Under the pieces are notes generated by a model. It did not search any database. It was given only the letters and a program-made list of their open reading frames with translations, and had not been told where the DNA came from. A program made the translations under genes and the position numbers. From positions 4,063,888-4,127,887 of the forward strand of contig JALGQZ010000014.1 in the NCBI GenBank assembly GCA_023105745.1: a stretch of DNA of 64,000 nt. Direction: 5' to 3'. Numbering within the stretch: position 1 is the first letter of the stretch; every line of letters begins with the position of its first letter. Below, piece after piece: positions 24,314 through 37,600 of the stretch. Source of the DNA: Austropuccinia psidii (lineage: Eukaryota > Basidiomycota > Pucciniomycetes > Pucciniales > Sphaerophragmiaceae).

Positions 24314-27300
24314 TTATTTCTCAGTTAACCATTTATCATTATCTGCTGGTTGATTCTTAAATCTAACCAGATATTGCCTGTTGTCTTTCCCATTAATTCT
24401 TATTTTCCTGGCTTTAATGATCTTTTTCACTGGTCCAGGTGAGTCATCTTCCTCTACCAATCTTTCATGGGTGACTGTCTTCTTTCTGTCAGGGAATTTC
24501 TCCTCATCTGTCTGGTGATAAGGTTTGACCAGGCTCACAGGGAAAACTGGGTGTTTCCTAGAAACCTTCTTGGTCAGGTTGACTTCTACTGCATTCTTTC
24601 CTATTAATTTAATAATGGTGAATGGTCCTATGAATGAGTCTCTCATCTTCTTGGGTCCTCTTAGATTGTTGAAGTTAAGAGTTGAGATTAGAACTTGGTC
24701 TCCTTCCTTGAAATCAGGTTCTTTGTGACTTTTATCATATCTCTGTTTGTTGTATAATTTAGCTTCAGCCACACATTGTTCTTCTTTTTCACAGGCAGTT
24801 TTCCACATTGTGTGGAAGTCTTTAGCTGTGGGGTGTACTGAGAGGAGGTTCTTCTTCAAGTAGTCTACTGGAAGTAGTGGGTTCCATCCTTTCTCTAATG
24901 TGGCAGGGGCTTTTCCTGTCACTGAGTGTATACTTGTGTTTTATGCCAATTGTACAGCTGGTAGGAGGGTTACCCAGTCATGGGTATATCCCTCATTGTC
25001 TTTATATTCCATGCCATATGCACAAAATCTGCTAATGATGTCTTCTAATGTTTGAATCATTCTTTCTGCTAGACCATCTGTTTGTGGATGGTAAGCTGTG
25101 GAGAATGCTAGTTTGGTTCCCAGCATCTCATATAGATTAGTCCAAAATTCTGATGTGAATTTAGGGTCTCTGTCACTAATTATAATTCTTGGAACTCCAC
25201 AGTTTGCTATCACATTGTTCCAGAAGAATATTGCTGTGTCCATTGCTGTGTCCTCTTTGTGACAGGGGAGACATCTCACACTCTTGCTGTACCTGTCTAC
25301 TACTACTAGGAATGCATTAAAGCTGTCTTTCCCTCCAGGGACCAGGCCTGTCACCCAATCCATGTTTATTATTTCCCAGGGGTGTTTGGGCTCCTCTATA
25401 CTCTGGAGTAATCCATATCTTTTGCCATGACCTTTGTTGGCTTTTTGGCATCTGGTACAAGTGTTGATATATTCACTCAAGTCTTGTTCCCACTTTGGCC
25501 ACCAAGCTGTGCTAAAGACTCTTTCTTTAGTTCTTTCTTCACTCATATGTCCCATGTATGGGCAGTCATGGCATTCCTGTAGTATCAGGGAAATATGTTC
25601 TCTATTTATTATTACCAGGGCACTTGTGTGTTTTTCCCTATGGTATAGTAGATCATCTATCAGAAAAAATCTATTCTCCTTAAAGTTTTTGAGCCATGGC
25701 TCTTCCAATTGGCCCTCTAGTTCAGGACTCCTGTACTTTTGTTTTAATTGTTGTATCAATATACTACACTGTTTGTGTTTATTGTATGATGATTGTACTA
25801 TACTAAGGAACCCTGTATCCAGATTAGAGGAGCTGATTCCCAATATGGGTATCTCTTTGCTCTCCCTATAGCTCTGTGCTGGGTTTGATGGGTCATTCCC
25901 TAATGCCCAGTTTGATAGTTTGAAGTTATTTCTTCTATCTATCTCCATGCATTGTATGGGTATTTTGGCCCCATTTTCTGAGTCATATGCTGGATTCTCT
26001 TGGTCATTCTTGAGTGGCCACCTGCTGAGACCATCTGCATTAGTATGACTTTTCCCTTCTTTATAGATAATAGTCATATTCCCTCTGTATTCTTGTATGG
26101 CTATTTGCCACCTGAGCATGTGTCTGTTTGTTCTCTTCATGTTCAACAGTGATTTGAGGGCTGTGCAATCAGTAAAAACTTCAAATACTGCTCCTTCTAA
26201 GTAGTAATGGAGTTTTCTAATGCCCATACCAAACAGTAACATTCTGTCTGAGTGGCTCCATATCTGGCTTCTGAGTCTTTCAGTTGTCTTGATATATAGC
26301 AAATTACTCCTTCTTTGGATATTCCATCCACTAGTTGCCTCTGGTGTAGTGCTGATCCTAGTCCTTGGCTAAATACTGCATCTATATATAGCTTGAATGG
26401 TAGTTCAAAATCAGGCATCATTAGGACAGGGGCATTGGTCATTTCATATTTGATCTTCTCAAATGCATCTCTTCTTTCTTTGGTAATTTCAAAGACTACA
26501 TCTTTTGAGCACAGTTTGTATAGGCTACTTGTGATGTGTGCAAAGTCTTTTATGTGGCTCCTGTAGTAACTAGCAAAGCCCAAGAAAGATTGCATTTCTT
26601 TAATTTTCTTTGGTACTGGTTTCTTCAGTACTGCAGCAACTTTATTTTGGTCTATGGCTAGACTTAAACCTGAAACTTTGTGTCCTAGGGCTAGCAGTTC
26701 TTGCTGTCCAAAGTTACATTTTTTAAGAGATATTTTCATGTTGATTGGCGTACATCTTCCCAATATTTTATCAATTTTCCTCACATGGTCTTCCCATGTT
26801 TCTGAGTATATTATGATATCATCAATGTACACTACCATCCACCCTTCCATTATTTCATCTTGAAATATGGTATCCATCATCCTCTGAAAATGGGCTGGTG
26901 CATTCTTAATGCCAAATGGCATTCTAGTATATTCATATATGCCCATATGGAATATAATTCTTAGCAATTTGATTGAATCTGGTTTCACCCCATTCTGGTG
27001 GAAGCCTTTCATGCAATCCATTTTTGTAATAAACTTGGCTTTTGCTAGCTTATCTAGTGCATGTGGTATCCTTGGGATGGGGTACCTATCTGCTTTGGTG
27101 TAATTATTCAACGCCCTGAAGTCCCCACATAGTCTGGATTTACCATCATGCCAAGTTATAAGGACTGGTGTAGTGACTTCTACTATCTCATTGTGTCCTA
27201 TTTTCCTTATTACCCCCATTTCTAGGAGTTCATTGATATGTTTCTCAATTTCTTTCCTAGTTTCCATGCTGGCTAGGTATGGTGGTCTCCTAAGCATAGG

Positions 27301-30102
27301 TGGATATGGTCTTTCTACATCCAGATATAATTCTATATCATGTCCTTTGATTTTTCCTAGTGGTTCATCTCCTATTGCAAAAGCTCCTCTATGCTTCCAC
27401 AATACTTTCAGTAAGCTGAGTTTCATTTTACTGGTGAGTTGAGTGCCATATTGGGCTTCTTTGAATTATTCAACTAGTTCTTTCAGTGTGTTATCATTTG
27501 TTATATGATTTATGTCAAAGGAAAATTTGTTGTCTTTGTTTGTACCTATGGTAAGATATCTATTTTTACTATTGCAAATGTCCATACCATACATTCTTTG
27601 GTACTCTGTACCTAGTAAGAATCCTTGTACATGTGCATTCTTCAGAACTACAAATTCAGGCTCTAGTCTGATATTTCCTTTTTGGTGTGGGATAATTATC
27701 TTTTTGATTATTGTCCCCAGTGAGTGCATTTTGCCTGATGCACTTTTAAAGTTTCTAGCCTTTGTTGGGATTATATCCTCTTCCCATTTGGGGAAGTGTT
27801 GTTTTAAGTATTCTTTTGCCACTATGGAGCAACTTGCTCCTGTGTAAATGATCATTGGATGTTTACAGTTCTCAATGTAAACTGTCAATTTTGTAGGTGT
27901 TCCATGAATGAATCCCATCCCTCTATTTGGGGTTACCAGGAATGTTTGTGCATTCTGTGTGTGCTTACAGAGCTCTTTGTCTGTTATTATTTGTGGTATT
28001 CCTGAATCTAATTCAATGTCTTGTATGTCAAGTGAACTTTCTTCATTGCATTCCACTATGTATTCTTCTATGGTATCAGGTTCACTTTGTGATTCTGCTC
28101 TCATACTATTTCCCATACTGTCAGAATCAGATTTGTCACCTGTTTGTTCTTCTGATTCTTCATGAATTGCATATGTTTTCTTTTTTGGTTTTGTGCAATT
28201 GTTGGCATAGCGGTCTGGTGATCCACAGTTGTGGCACACATATTTCTTTTTTGGGGGTTCTTTCCCTTTCTCTTTGTTTGTTTCTTTAGCTTCAGACTTC
28301 TTGTCTTTGAACTTTGGTTTATAGGATGTGTACCTTCCTATGGAGGTTTTTTTCCTCACATCTTGTATGATATTTGCTATGTCATCAATGCTGCTGATGT
28401 TGTTGCATCTGCATTTGACTGCATGTTCTAGATCTCCTGGTAATTTCGTTAGGAGTTTATGGTTTCTCATTTCTATTGTCATATTGGGATCAATAGATTT
28501 TAGCCTTCTTCTTTGTTTGAGGCACCATTCATATGGGTCTTTTTCTGTGGAGTATCTATCACTTTCAAAGGACATGGTCTTTTGCCAGATCCAGCTACCA
28601 TTGCTATACTTTTGTATAATCTGGTTCCTCCACCATGGCCAGCTTTTCCTGCCATGTATTTCTTTCATCTCAGTATAACATATGTTTGCATGGCCTCTGA
28701 ATGCTGTGTTAAGTCTTGTTGTGATCCAGTAGTCTGGTACCTTTGGGACATCAACAAAGAGTCCATCAATATAGTCAATGATTTCCATATGGTCATATTC
28801 CCCAATTCCTGAGAACTTTGGCCAGTTTGCTACTTCTGGTAACTGTTTTAGTGCCTGCTTCTCTGAATAGCTGAGATTTTCCCCATCTTGGTACATTGAC
28901 TCTGATCTTGACTTTGGAATCTGATATTCAGGTTCCTGGTCATAGTCTTTATCCTCTTCTTTCAATTTTGTAGAGGTAGTGGGTTGACCTTGTGTTGGAG
29001 GGTATTGATTGTCTTCTCTGTCATAGAGGTAATCAATTTCTTTATCAAAGCTATCCTGTTGCTGCTGGATACTCCTCATATCTCTCCTCACAGTTTGTTG
29101 TTCTTCCAGAATTGAATTCAACTGTCTGTTAGTTTTTTCAAATTCTGTCCAAATTTTGGCAAGATTTGTATTCAAGTCTTTTATGACTGTTGCTTGGAAA
29201 GCATTTTCTTCTTTTAATGTTTCCACTTCTGTCCTCATTTTTCCTGAGGTTTCATGTGTCCAATCCATGAATTGGGCCAATTTGGTCCATGTGAATTTGT
29301 TTTTAAACTCATGAGTGTGGATTGTAGTCTCAGTTATTAATTCTGGATCAATTGAGTCAGAACTACCAAAACTATTTGTAAGTAAAACTATTTCTTGCTG
29401 TTGTGTACTTCTTGGACTAAGTCCATCAGCTTTTTCATCAATGGGTCTGCTTCCTTCTTTCTCTGGTTGAAAGAAGTTTTGTTTCTCCCTTGGGCTCCTT
29501 TTCTCCTGTTGGAAACTACCTGGAATGGTTGGGGAGCCTTGAATGAAGTTTCCTTTGGCTTGTAAGGCCTGGAACTGCTGGATTGTTGTGGGGAAGATGG
29601 AACTTCTCCTTCCATTTCTGGGGGTGCCTGAATCTGACTGGGCTCTTCCTTGTGCCCAGATCTCTCTATGGCTTGTATGGCTGCCTGGCTCTCTTTGATT
29701 CTGATTGCTCTTTCTTCTAAGAGTTTGAAATTCTTGTTGGGATTCCAACCTTGCATTTCTGTCATAAGTTCCACCCAAGCCATTTGATTGAGACAGATCT
29801 TCTGAGTTGTTATCCCCACTTCTGCCCATGATTCTGCCATAGTGAACATTTTGTTGTTTATGCTCCATGTGAAGAGGTCTTTCAGGAATTGGTGTATTTG
29901 GAGGACCTGTTCTGCATATGTCCAATCTCCTGGTTGGACTTCTGGGTTGAATTTGATTTGGAATAAGACCTTGGGTAGGAGTTCCCTGATGGTAAGTCCT
30001 TTGCTGGTCATTTGCTCCAGTTCTTCTTCCTCTGTGTCTTCTTGGCCAGTGTTCTGGTTGATTTCTTGGGAATCCAAGATCTCTAAGAAGTGGAGGTGTC
30101 AT
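24314..30102 (-). pseudogene. Element D gag-pol polyprotein (broken)
   Basis: ATG at 30102 (MTPPLLRDLGF). Domain order as in family 1: Gln-rich N-terminus overlapping ORF2, Gag capsid-like region (WPKFSGIGEYDHMEIIDY), CCHC knuckle (CHNCGSPDRYANNC), protease, RT with YIDDIIIY, RNase H, integrase HHCC and D,D,E core ([25 protein letters not shown]), GPF module and chromodomain-like tail. Lesions: the protease active site reads YTGAS where siblings have DSGAH, so the catalytic Asp is lost (near 27841); TAA at 27466-27468; a one-base deletion in a T run at 26213-26216, shifting the frame in RNase H; TAA at 24941-24943 in integrase (Tyr in siblings); and an early TAA at 24314, about 28 residues short of the family end. 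Confidence 0.93.
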
Positions 30103-30476
30103 GTTAACAATGTTAAAAAATGACAGACAATAAAAAATGTTGTATGTTTCAAGGTTTATTTACCTTTAGCCGGCCCTTGTACAAATTTATGATCTATACT
30201 CTTTGTCAATTTGCCTTTAGAGTTTACAACTGGGTTGATAACAGTGACTTTCTGTTTTTCAATTTGTTTTGGTGATCCAACTGGTTTTGTTGGAGCTTTT
30301 CTGGGTCTTTTGGCCCTTGGCACGGCTATTGGTGTCCACTCTTTTGAGTTGATTGTCATTTCACTGTGTCTTTTCTGCTTGCCCTTGGTTTTTGGCAGCA
30401 CCTCTCTGTCTTCTGAGGCTGTCACAGATGGATTTCCTTGTGACTGGGTTTCTAATGGAATATAGTCTTTTTCCAC
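29388..30476 (-). CDS. Element D ORF1-ORF2, predicted spliced accessory protein (335 aa)
   Basis: ORF1 starts at ATG 30476 ([13 protein letters not shown]), close to the family-1 ORF1. Unspliced, it meets TAA two codons past the donor. Joining AAAG (30164) to AGATCTTGG (30082) gives 1008 nt in frame with ORF2 (to 29388). ORF2 has no in-frame ATG at its start; an upstream TGA closes the frame. It is roughly 40-45% identical by eye to family-1 ORF2 over its core (VLQIHQFLKDLF, QKICL, GWNP, IQAIE, FNQRKKEADPLMKKL), more than the overlapping Gag frame. It remains open despite damage elsewhere in D. Function unknown. Confidence 0.7.
30083..30163 (-). other. Predicted 81-nt intron in element D (contains gag-pol ATG)
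   Basis: Donor AAAG/GTAAAT as in family 1, branch-like TTAAC about 25 nt before the acceptor, acceptor TTCTTAG/AGATCTTGG. The phase is the same as in family 1 (donor after the first base of a Gly codon). The gag-pol ATG (30102-30100) is inside the intron. Confidence 0.65.
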
Positions 30477-31345
30477 TATTCAGAAAAGATTTTTCAAATT
30501 GTATATCAGTATTTTATGATAAACAAAATGATTTTATTCAATTCTACTGTTATTTTTCAAACTTTTAAGTATTTTTATTATAATATGTTGTTTTTTTCTT
30601 TTTTATATGTTTTTATTGAAAAATAACAGCTGTTGAGTTTTTCACTTATGTTTTATAAGTGAAAACTGTAATATCCAAGTGTTTTGTGAATGATTCACTT
30701 GGATATTATTGTGTTTTTATATAAAAATGTCAAATTTATTAAATTATAATAAATTTGATTTGTTATTCTAAATATTATAAATAATATTTATTTTAACACT
30801 TGATTTTTGATTAAAAATATCAATCAATTACAAGTTTTGACGTCAATTTGCATGATGTCTTGTTTTAAAGGAAATACTTAATTAAAATATTTCTTATAAA
30901 TAATAAAAAAATATTTTATTATTTAATATTTATTAATTATTTATTAAGAAATGTTTTTATATTAATTTTCACGCACCTTGGTGAAAAATAATAGTAAAAA
31001 GAAGTAATATACTGTTTGTATATTATTATTTATATTGAAATTTAAATAATACTGTTGTATTATTATCAATTTCGTGAAAATTATTGCAATATAATGAAAT
31101 AAAGAGGACTTGTACTCTTACTCTCAACAAAAATATTTGTAATATATATTTTTGGAGAAAAAAAATTTGTGTATATAATATATGATGCTATATTATATAT
31201 AAAAAATGATAATAATAGAAAATAAGACAAATTAGAAATTTTACTCACTGTTAGTAAAATACCTTTTAAATAACTGGATTTTTACGCCTAATTCAGTTCA
31301 AAACACGTCCAATAAGGTTGAAAAACCATGGCCAGGCCCCCAAAA
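30477..31345 (-). other. Element D leader
   Basis: About 870 nt of very AT-rich non-coding sequence between the 5' LTR and ORF1. The primer-binding position next to the LTR reads TTTTGGGGGCCTGGCC on the coding strand, identical to family 1. No ORF of note. Confidence 0.75.
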
Positions 31346-32849
31346 TGTCAGGTCGAGTCTATATAGTAGCTATAAAATGTAGTTACAAGCTAGTATTATG
31401 ACTGTGACACGTCAAAAACAAATAAGATTAAATCTTCAGGGCCTACTGCAACGTGGTAACAGTGGTGATGAGTCTATTGAGGACCTGGGTTGCAATAATC
31501 TGATATCTTTGACTGTAAAGAGGTACTACAATAATTATGTTCTAATTACATCTTTAATCATAATTCTAAGGACACTACTGATTGATAACAGTTTTGTCAT
31601 GTAAGAATATGGGTAATAAGATAATAATGATGGGTTTTCAAGGAAAAAACCCTTCTTTTTATATCTTTCAAGACTGTCAAGAGTTATTAGCTCTTCACAC
31701 GTCAGAGGAGTGAGAATGTTCACTCCAATGGTCAATCTGTGGTTCTGGATCATCAATTCTGATGTCAATAGAGGCAGAATTGTGGTTTTGGGACCACAAA
31801 TGATCATTCTGGATCAATACAGGGTGAAAAACTTTTCACCTGCCACGTCAGCACTTGGATGACGTTGTTCTGGTGTCTGTATGATCAATAATTATGATTT
31901 TAGAGAGGTTATATCTTCATAAGTATATTATTTTAAGTATGAGAGCAATACTGTTTGATACAAGTTTGATACAGTCATGTATTGCTAGAAAAACCTTCCA
32001 ATCAAGATATCTCAGTCAGTTCTTAAGATATCAAGAAACCAAGAGCACATAATTGAAGGGCTTAATGAGCTCTTCAATTTTGTATGATTCATTTTTAACC
32101 TTCTTTAAAATAGCAAAAGCTATAAGGGTTTTAAGGTTTTGGATGTAATTTTGTACATCAGTATGAGGATTCAAAAACTTCCATACCAGATATCTTCTCC
32201 AATTTGGAAGATATCTGTATTCTGATGATACAGTCTTGTAGGGCTTGATTAGCTCTACAGTTTGGTATATTACACTGTACAGTTGTATGAGTGTATGCCA
32301 AAGATACAGGGGTTTGTTTACCTTGCTGTTTTAAGAATATCTGTATTTTTGGTTGTTATACCTTTGAACCAAGATCCTTCAGTCAATTTAAGAGATACAG
32401 AGGTCTAAGGTGTCTCAAATTAAAGCTCTTGTTTAGATCTTTTATTTGGTTATACTTTTGTAAAGTTTTGTACAAGCCCTCTTTGACTTTCAGGGTGGTC
32501 TTGGTTTTAAAATAAAGGTCATATGATATCTCCAGTTGTAGTGGTGTTACAGCAACATGGATGATACCATTGTGTGTCTCTCTATGTGAGCTTTAAGAAA
32601 AATACAATTTTGGTATATGCTAAGTTAAATATGCATAAGTTAGATGAGAGGTGAAAATAAGGGTTTTGACTTGGTTTTCTCCTCTAGGTTTCCTTATTCT
32701 GTTTGGATAAGGTTGGTGTTTTAATTCAAGAGGAGTTTTTCCTCTTATTTACTACCTGTATTGACTATGTTTGTTCAATACTTGTCATACCATTATTTAT
32801 GGTATGTTGGATGTCATGCTAGTGCTCTGTTTTGAGTCACAGGCTGACA
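31346..32849 (-). repeat. Element D 5' LTR (1504 bp)
   Basis: Begins TGTCAGGTCGAGTC and ends GAGTCACAGGCTGACA. Matches 22716-24220. Followed by TSD GAGAC and then the G integrase remnant. Confidence 0.95.
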
Positions 32850-32854
32850 GAGAC

Positions 32855-33241
32855 CAATTCTGTAGCTAGCCTTGTTAATAGCACAGTTTATTGCCAACAT
32901 GAAAATTCCTCTCTTACTAACCCTAAGTATTTCAATTTTCCTTCCAAAATATGCACTGAATCCATGATGACTCTTTCAAATAAAGTGGTTGAAAAAGATA
33001 TATTCCCTTCTTCTTTTTGTTGGAAATGACTCCTTTTATGACACTATTGACATGATTTAAAAACTTTTTTGACTATCCCCTTCATTCCTAACCACCAATA
33101 TCTTCTCTGTATTCTTCTTCATGTTTTGTTTTCCCCTCTATTGCCCAATTATTTGTGCATTTTCTTAAGAATGTGTTCCTGAGATTTTGAATTTTATACA
33201 AGTATTTGTGGATTTTCTTTATTTCATCTTTTAAGCTACCC
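32855..33241 (-). pseudogene. Element G pol remnant 3: integrase zinc region and start of core
   Basis: On the minus strand, with scattered stops, it reads RRYWWLGMKGIVKKVF followed by KSCQ.CHKRSH, the second half of an HHCC zinc module. Core-like sequence follows (FERVIMDSVHI, KYLGLVREEFSCW, LTRLATELVS). It is bounded by E on the right (TSD TTCTT, 33242-33246) and D on the left (TSD GAGAC). It continues without loss into 22710 when D is removed. Confidence 0.8.
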
Positions 33242-33246
33242 TTCTT

Positions 33247-34676
33247 TGTCAGGATGATACTATGATAAAGGTATAACTAGGCTAATTACAACTTTAACTG
33301 TGTATGTGACACGGTAGAAAATAATTTAAAAAAGATTTATAAGGGTTTTATAATAAAATAAAAGGGTTCTACTATTGAGGAATAGTGGTGGTGAGCGCTA
33401 TTGAGAACCCTGGGTGCAGGCTTTATCTGTTGGATTACAATAATAGAGTCTACAATAATTAAGATTATAATTATACCTGATTATTAACCAAGAGTAAAAC
33501 TGTTTTTGACAGTTTACTACGTAGGTTATTCAAGAGCAGGATGAGGAAAGGTTTTTGGCTGTAAAAAGCCCTCCTTTTATCCTGAAATTGAGGTGGAAAG
33601 GCTGCTAGACCTTTCCACGTAGAGGAAGTGAAGATTTTTCACTCTCCAGGACTGGCTTGTGGTTTGCAAACAGCCTGTATACCCTGTATTGGGCTCAGAT
33701 GTGGTTTTGAAACCACATCTGGGCAGTTTTCACCAATACAGGGTGAAAATTTTCATCTGGGGACCTCACAGCCTAATTCTGACGTGTATGACGCGTAGAA
33801 TGCTGTACAGAAGCTGTATGGGACCCCAGTATTGACTGACATATGAGGTATTGAAGTAAAAACATGCTTCTGCGTCTATTTGACACCTCATATTCATGAT
33901 TATGGGGTGTTATCCCATGGTAAGGCTGTATATGACAGCAGGTGGGATTTTGACCTTAAAATGTTCATAACTCTGTCAGTTTTTGAAATATCAAGCTCAA
34001 AGTTGGTTCATTGAATAGCTCTATATGTGCTCTACACAACGGTACCCAACTTGACATGTTTATCATTAGATATGACAAAGTTGTCCCATGTACAAGTATT
34101 TTTGTACATTGGCATGGTTTGGGCAAAAAGCTGTATTGAGCTTGTTTGGCCAATAACTTCTGTTGTAGTTAAGTTATGAGGAAATGGATGGCACCATGAG
34201 ATAGCCCTGATTGTGCCCTTTCCAAAAAGACCCCACTTTAAGTATCTCACACTAAAACTGTAAAAGCTAGATGAGAGGTGAATGTTTTGTTCACCCTTAT
34301 TTGGTCTGAATTTGACCATAACTCAAGTAATACTGGTGCTAGCTCAGTTTGGCTGGTACCATTGGATAGCCCTGGCTTAGAGCTTCATTTTGAGTATCCA
34401 TTTGATGGGGTTAAGCCTCTCCTTCTAGGTATTAGATGAGAGGTGAAAATTAAGGTTTATGCTCAGCAATAACTTTGAGCAGGAATAACTTTGTTATTTC
34501 TTGTCCTATGGTGATGGGACTTATATTTTCAGAAAGGGGTGAGTTTCCTCTTTCTTTTGATACCTTCTGAGCTAATTTGGCTCAGTTCCATGTTTTGGTG
34601 GTATCTTGGCTATACCATTGGTTTATGGTATTTTGGCTGTCATGCTTGTGCTCTGGTTTTGAGTCACAGGCTGACA
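33247..34676 (-). repeat. Element E 3' LTR (1430 bp)
   Basis: Begins TGTCAGGATGATAC and ends GAGTCACAGGCTGACA on the plus strand. The coding-strand polypurine tract AGAGGGAGGGTA adjoins it (34677-34688). Confidence 0.96.
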
Positions 34677-34697
34677 TACCCTCCCTCTAAAAAAGGC

Positions 34698-37600
34698 TCA
34701 TCCTTGATGAGACTGTTCAGTCCTCCTAGAGGCTCTGAATCTCCTTAAATGAAGGTTCCCATCTGGTATGGAATCCTCTGCCAACCATTTGTCTTTGTCA
34801 GCTGTCTGGTTCTTGAATCTGACTAGATATTGTCTCTGATCTTTCCCATTAAGTCTGATTTTTCTGGCCCTGATGATTTTACTCACAGGTCCAGGAGAGT
34901 CTTCTACTTCCACTATTTCTGGTGGAGTGGTGTTCTTCTTCCTGGAGGGGAATTTCTCCTCCTCTGTTTGGAAGTATGGTTTCACCAGGCTCACTGGGAA
35001 GACTGGGTGTTTCCTAGAAAATTCCTCAGTGAGCTTGACCTCTACTGCATTCTTCCCTATCAACTTAATGATAGTGAAGGGCCCTACAAATGAGTCTCTC
35101 ATTTTCTTGGGTCCTTTGAGATTGTTAAAGTTCAGTGTAGACACTAACACCTGGTCCCCTTCCTTGAAGTCAGGTTCCATATGTGATTTGTCCCACCTTT
35201 GCTTATTATACTCTTTGGCCTCAGCTATGCATTTGGCAGCAGTATCACAGGCTTTCTTCCACATATAATGGAAGTCTTTGGCTGTGGGGTGGATGGTCAG
35301 AAGGTTTTTCTTCAAGTGATCCACAGGTAACATGGGATTCCACCCTTTCTCTACCAGTGCAGGTGTTTTTCCTGTAGTAGAGTGTTGGCTTGTGTTATAA
35401 GCCAGTTGGACTGCTGGTAAGAGGGTGACCCAATCATTGGTATATCCCTCATGGTCCTTGTATTCCATGCCATAGGCACAGAACCTCCTGAGGATGTCCT
35501 CCATTGTTTGGATCATCCTCTCAGCTAGGCCATCTGTTTGTGGATGGTAAGCTGTGGAAAAAGCAAGCTTGGTGCCTAGCATGTCATATAAATTGGTCCA
35601 AAATTCAGATGTGAATTTTGGGTCCCTATCACTAATTATGATCTTAGGGACTCCACAGGTGGATATGATGTTATTCCAAAATAACAGAGCAGTGTCCATG
35701 GCTGTGTCCTCTTTATGGCATGGTAGACATCTCATGCTCTTGCTGAACCTATCAACTATGATTAGGCAGGCATTGTAGTTTTCTTTTCCTCCTGGGACAA
35801 GTCCTGTGACCCAGTCCATGTTGATGGTTTCCCATGGGTGTTTGGGTTCTTCTATGTGTTGAAGTAACCCATATTTCTTCCCATGTTTTCTATTTGCCTT
35901 TTGGCATCTTTCACAAGTGTTGATGTATTCACTCAACTCTTGCTCCCACTTGGGCCACCAAGCTGTGCTTGCTACCCTCTCTTTAGTCCTGTCCTCACTC
36001 ATGTGTCCCATATAGGGGCAATCATGGCATTCCTGCAGGATTAAAGAGATGTGGTTTCTGTCTATCACTGTGAGTGCACTGGTGTGCTTTTCTCTGTGAT
36101 AAATCAGGCCATGTATAAGGAAGAATTTATTGTCCTTATAGGCCCTCAACCAGGGTTCCTCCAGCTGGGTTTCCAGTTCTGGGCTCCTGTATTTTTGTTG
36201 AAGGAGTTGGAGTAGTATGCTACACTGTTTGTGTTTAGCATAAGATTTCAGTACTGCATTGAAAAATTCATTGTGCAGTTCTGAGGAACTTATTCCCAGT
36301 ATGGGGGTTTCTGTCCCTTCTGAATCAGTGTTTCCACTGTCAAGGGTACCACTCCCTGGTGCCCATTCAGAGAATCTGAAGTTTTTCTTCCTATTTATTT
36401 CCATAAAATGGATAGGAATTTTTGCAGCAACTTCAGGGTCATAAACTGGATTGCTTTTGACATTGTCCAGTGGCCATCTGCTAAGGCCATCTGCATTGGT
36501 ATGGCTTTTACCTTCCTTGTATATGATGGTCATGTTCCCTCTATACTCCTGGATGGCTATTTGCCATCTCAACATGTGTCTATTGGTAGTCTTCATGTTT
36601 AGTAAAGACTTCAAGGCTGTGCAGTCTGTGTAGACTTCAAAGACTGCACCCTCCAAATAATAATGGAGTTTTTCTAGAGCCCAGACTAGACATAGACATT
36701 CTGTCTGGGTGGCCCCATACCTGGCTTCTGAATCTTTCAGCTGCCTGGAGATGTAACATATTACACCTTCTCTTGGTTCACCATCCACAATTTGTCTTTG
36801 GTGAAGGGCTGCTCCTAGGCCTTGACTGCATGCTGCATCTATATATAACTTGAATGGTAGTTCAAAGTCAGGTAAGATAAGCACAGGTGCATTAGTCAGT
36901 TCATATTTGATCCTCTCATATGCATCCCTTCTTTCCTTGGTAATTTCAAAAACTACATTCTTTGAGCATAACTTGTATAAACTACTAGTTATGTGGGCAA
37001 AGTTTTTGATGTGGTTTCTATAGTAGCTGGCAAACCCAAGGAAAGATTGCATCTCTTTGATGTTCTTTGGTACTGGCTTTTGCAGTACTGCTGCTACTTT
37101 GTTCTGGTCAATTGCCAGACTAAGGCCTGAGACTTTATGTCCTAGAGCTAGTAGCTCTTGTTGGCCAAAATTAAACTTTTTAAGTGAAATTTTCAGATTG
37201 ATGGGTGTACATTTACTTAGCACTCTGTCTATGTATTGTACATGGTCTTCCCATGTCCCTGAGTATATAATGATATCATCAATATATACTACCATCCAGC
37301 CTTCCATTATTTCTTCTTGAAATATGGTGTACATCATCCTTTGGAAGTGGGCTGGTGCATTCTTGATGCCAAATGGCATCCTGGTGTACTCATATATGCC
37401 CATATGGCATATAATTCTGAGTAATTTCATGGAGTTTGGTTTAACTCCATTTTGGTGGAAGCCCTTCATACAATCCATCTTGGTTATGTATTTGGCTTTG
37501 GCCAATTTATCCAAGGCATGAGGTATCCTTGGTATAGGATACCTGTCTGCTTTTGTGTAGTTGTTCAGGGCTCTGAAGTCTCCACACAATCTAGACTTGC

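Larger units (their letters stand above)
22716..32849 (-). mobile_element. Element D: Ty3/gypsy LTR retrotransposon (family 2), inserted in G
   Basis: Complete LTR-to-LTR element on the minus strand, TSD GAGAC (22711-22715, 32850-32854). LTRs are about 1505 bp (22716-24220; 31346-32849) with ends TGTCAG...CTGACA, the same primer position as family 1, and proteins homologous to family 1 but clearly diverged. Gag-pol has stops, one frameshift and a protease active-site change, so it is inactive. The G reading frame (LATELVS then EWSF) is restored when D is removed. Confidence 0.97.
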
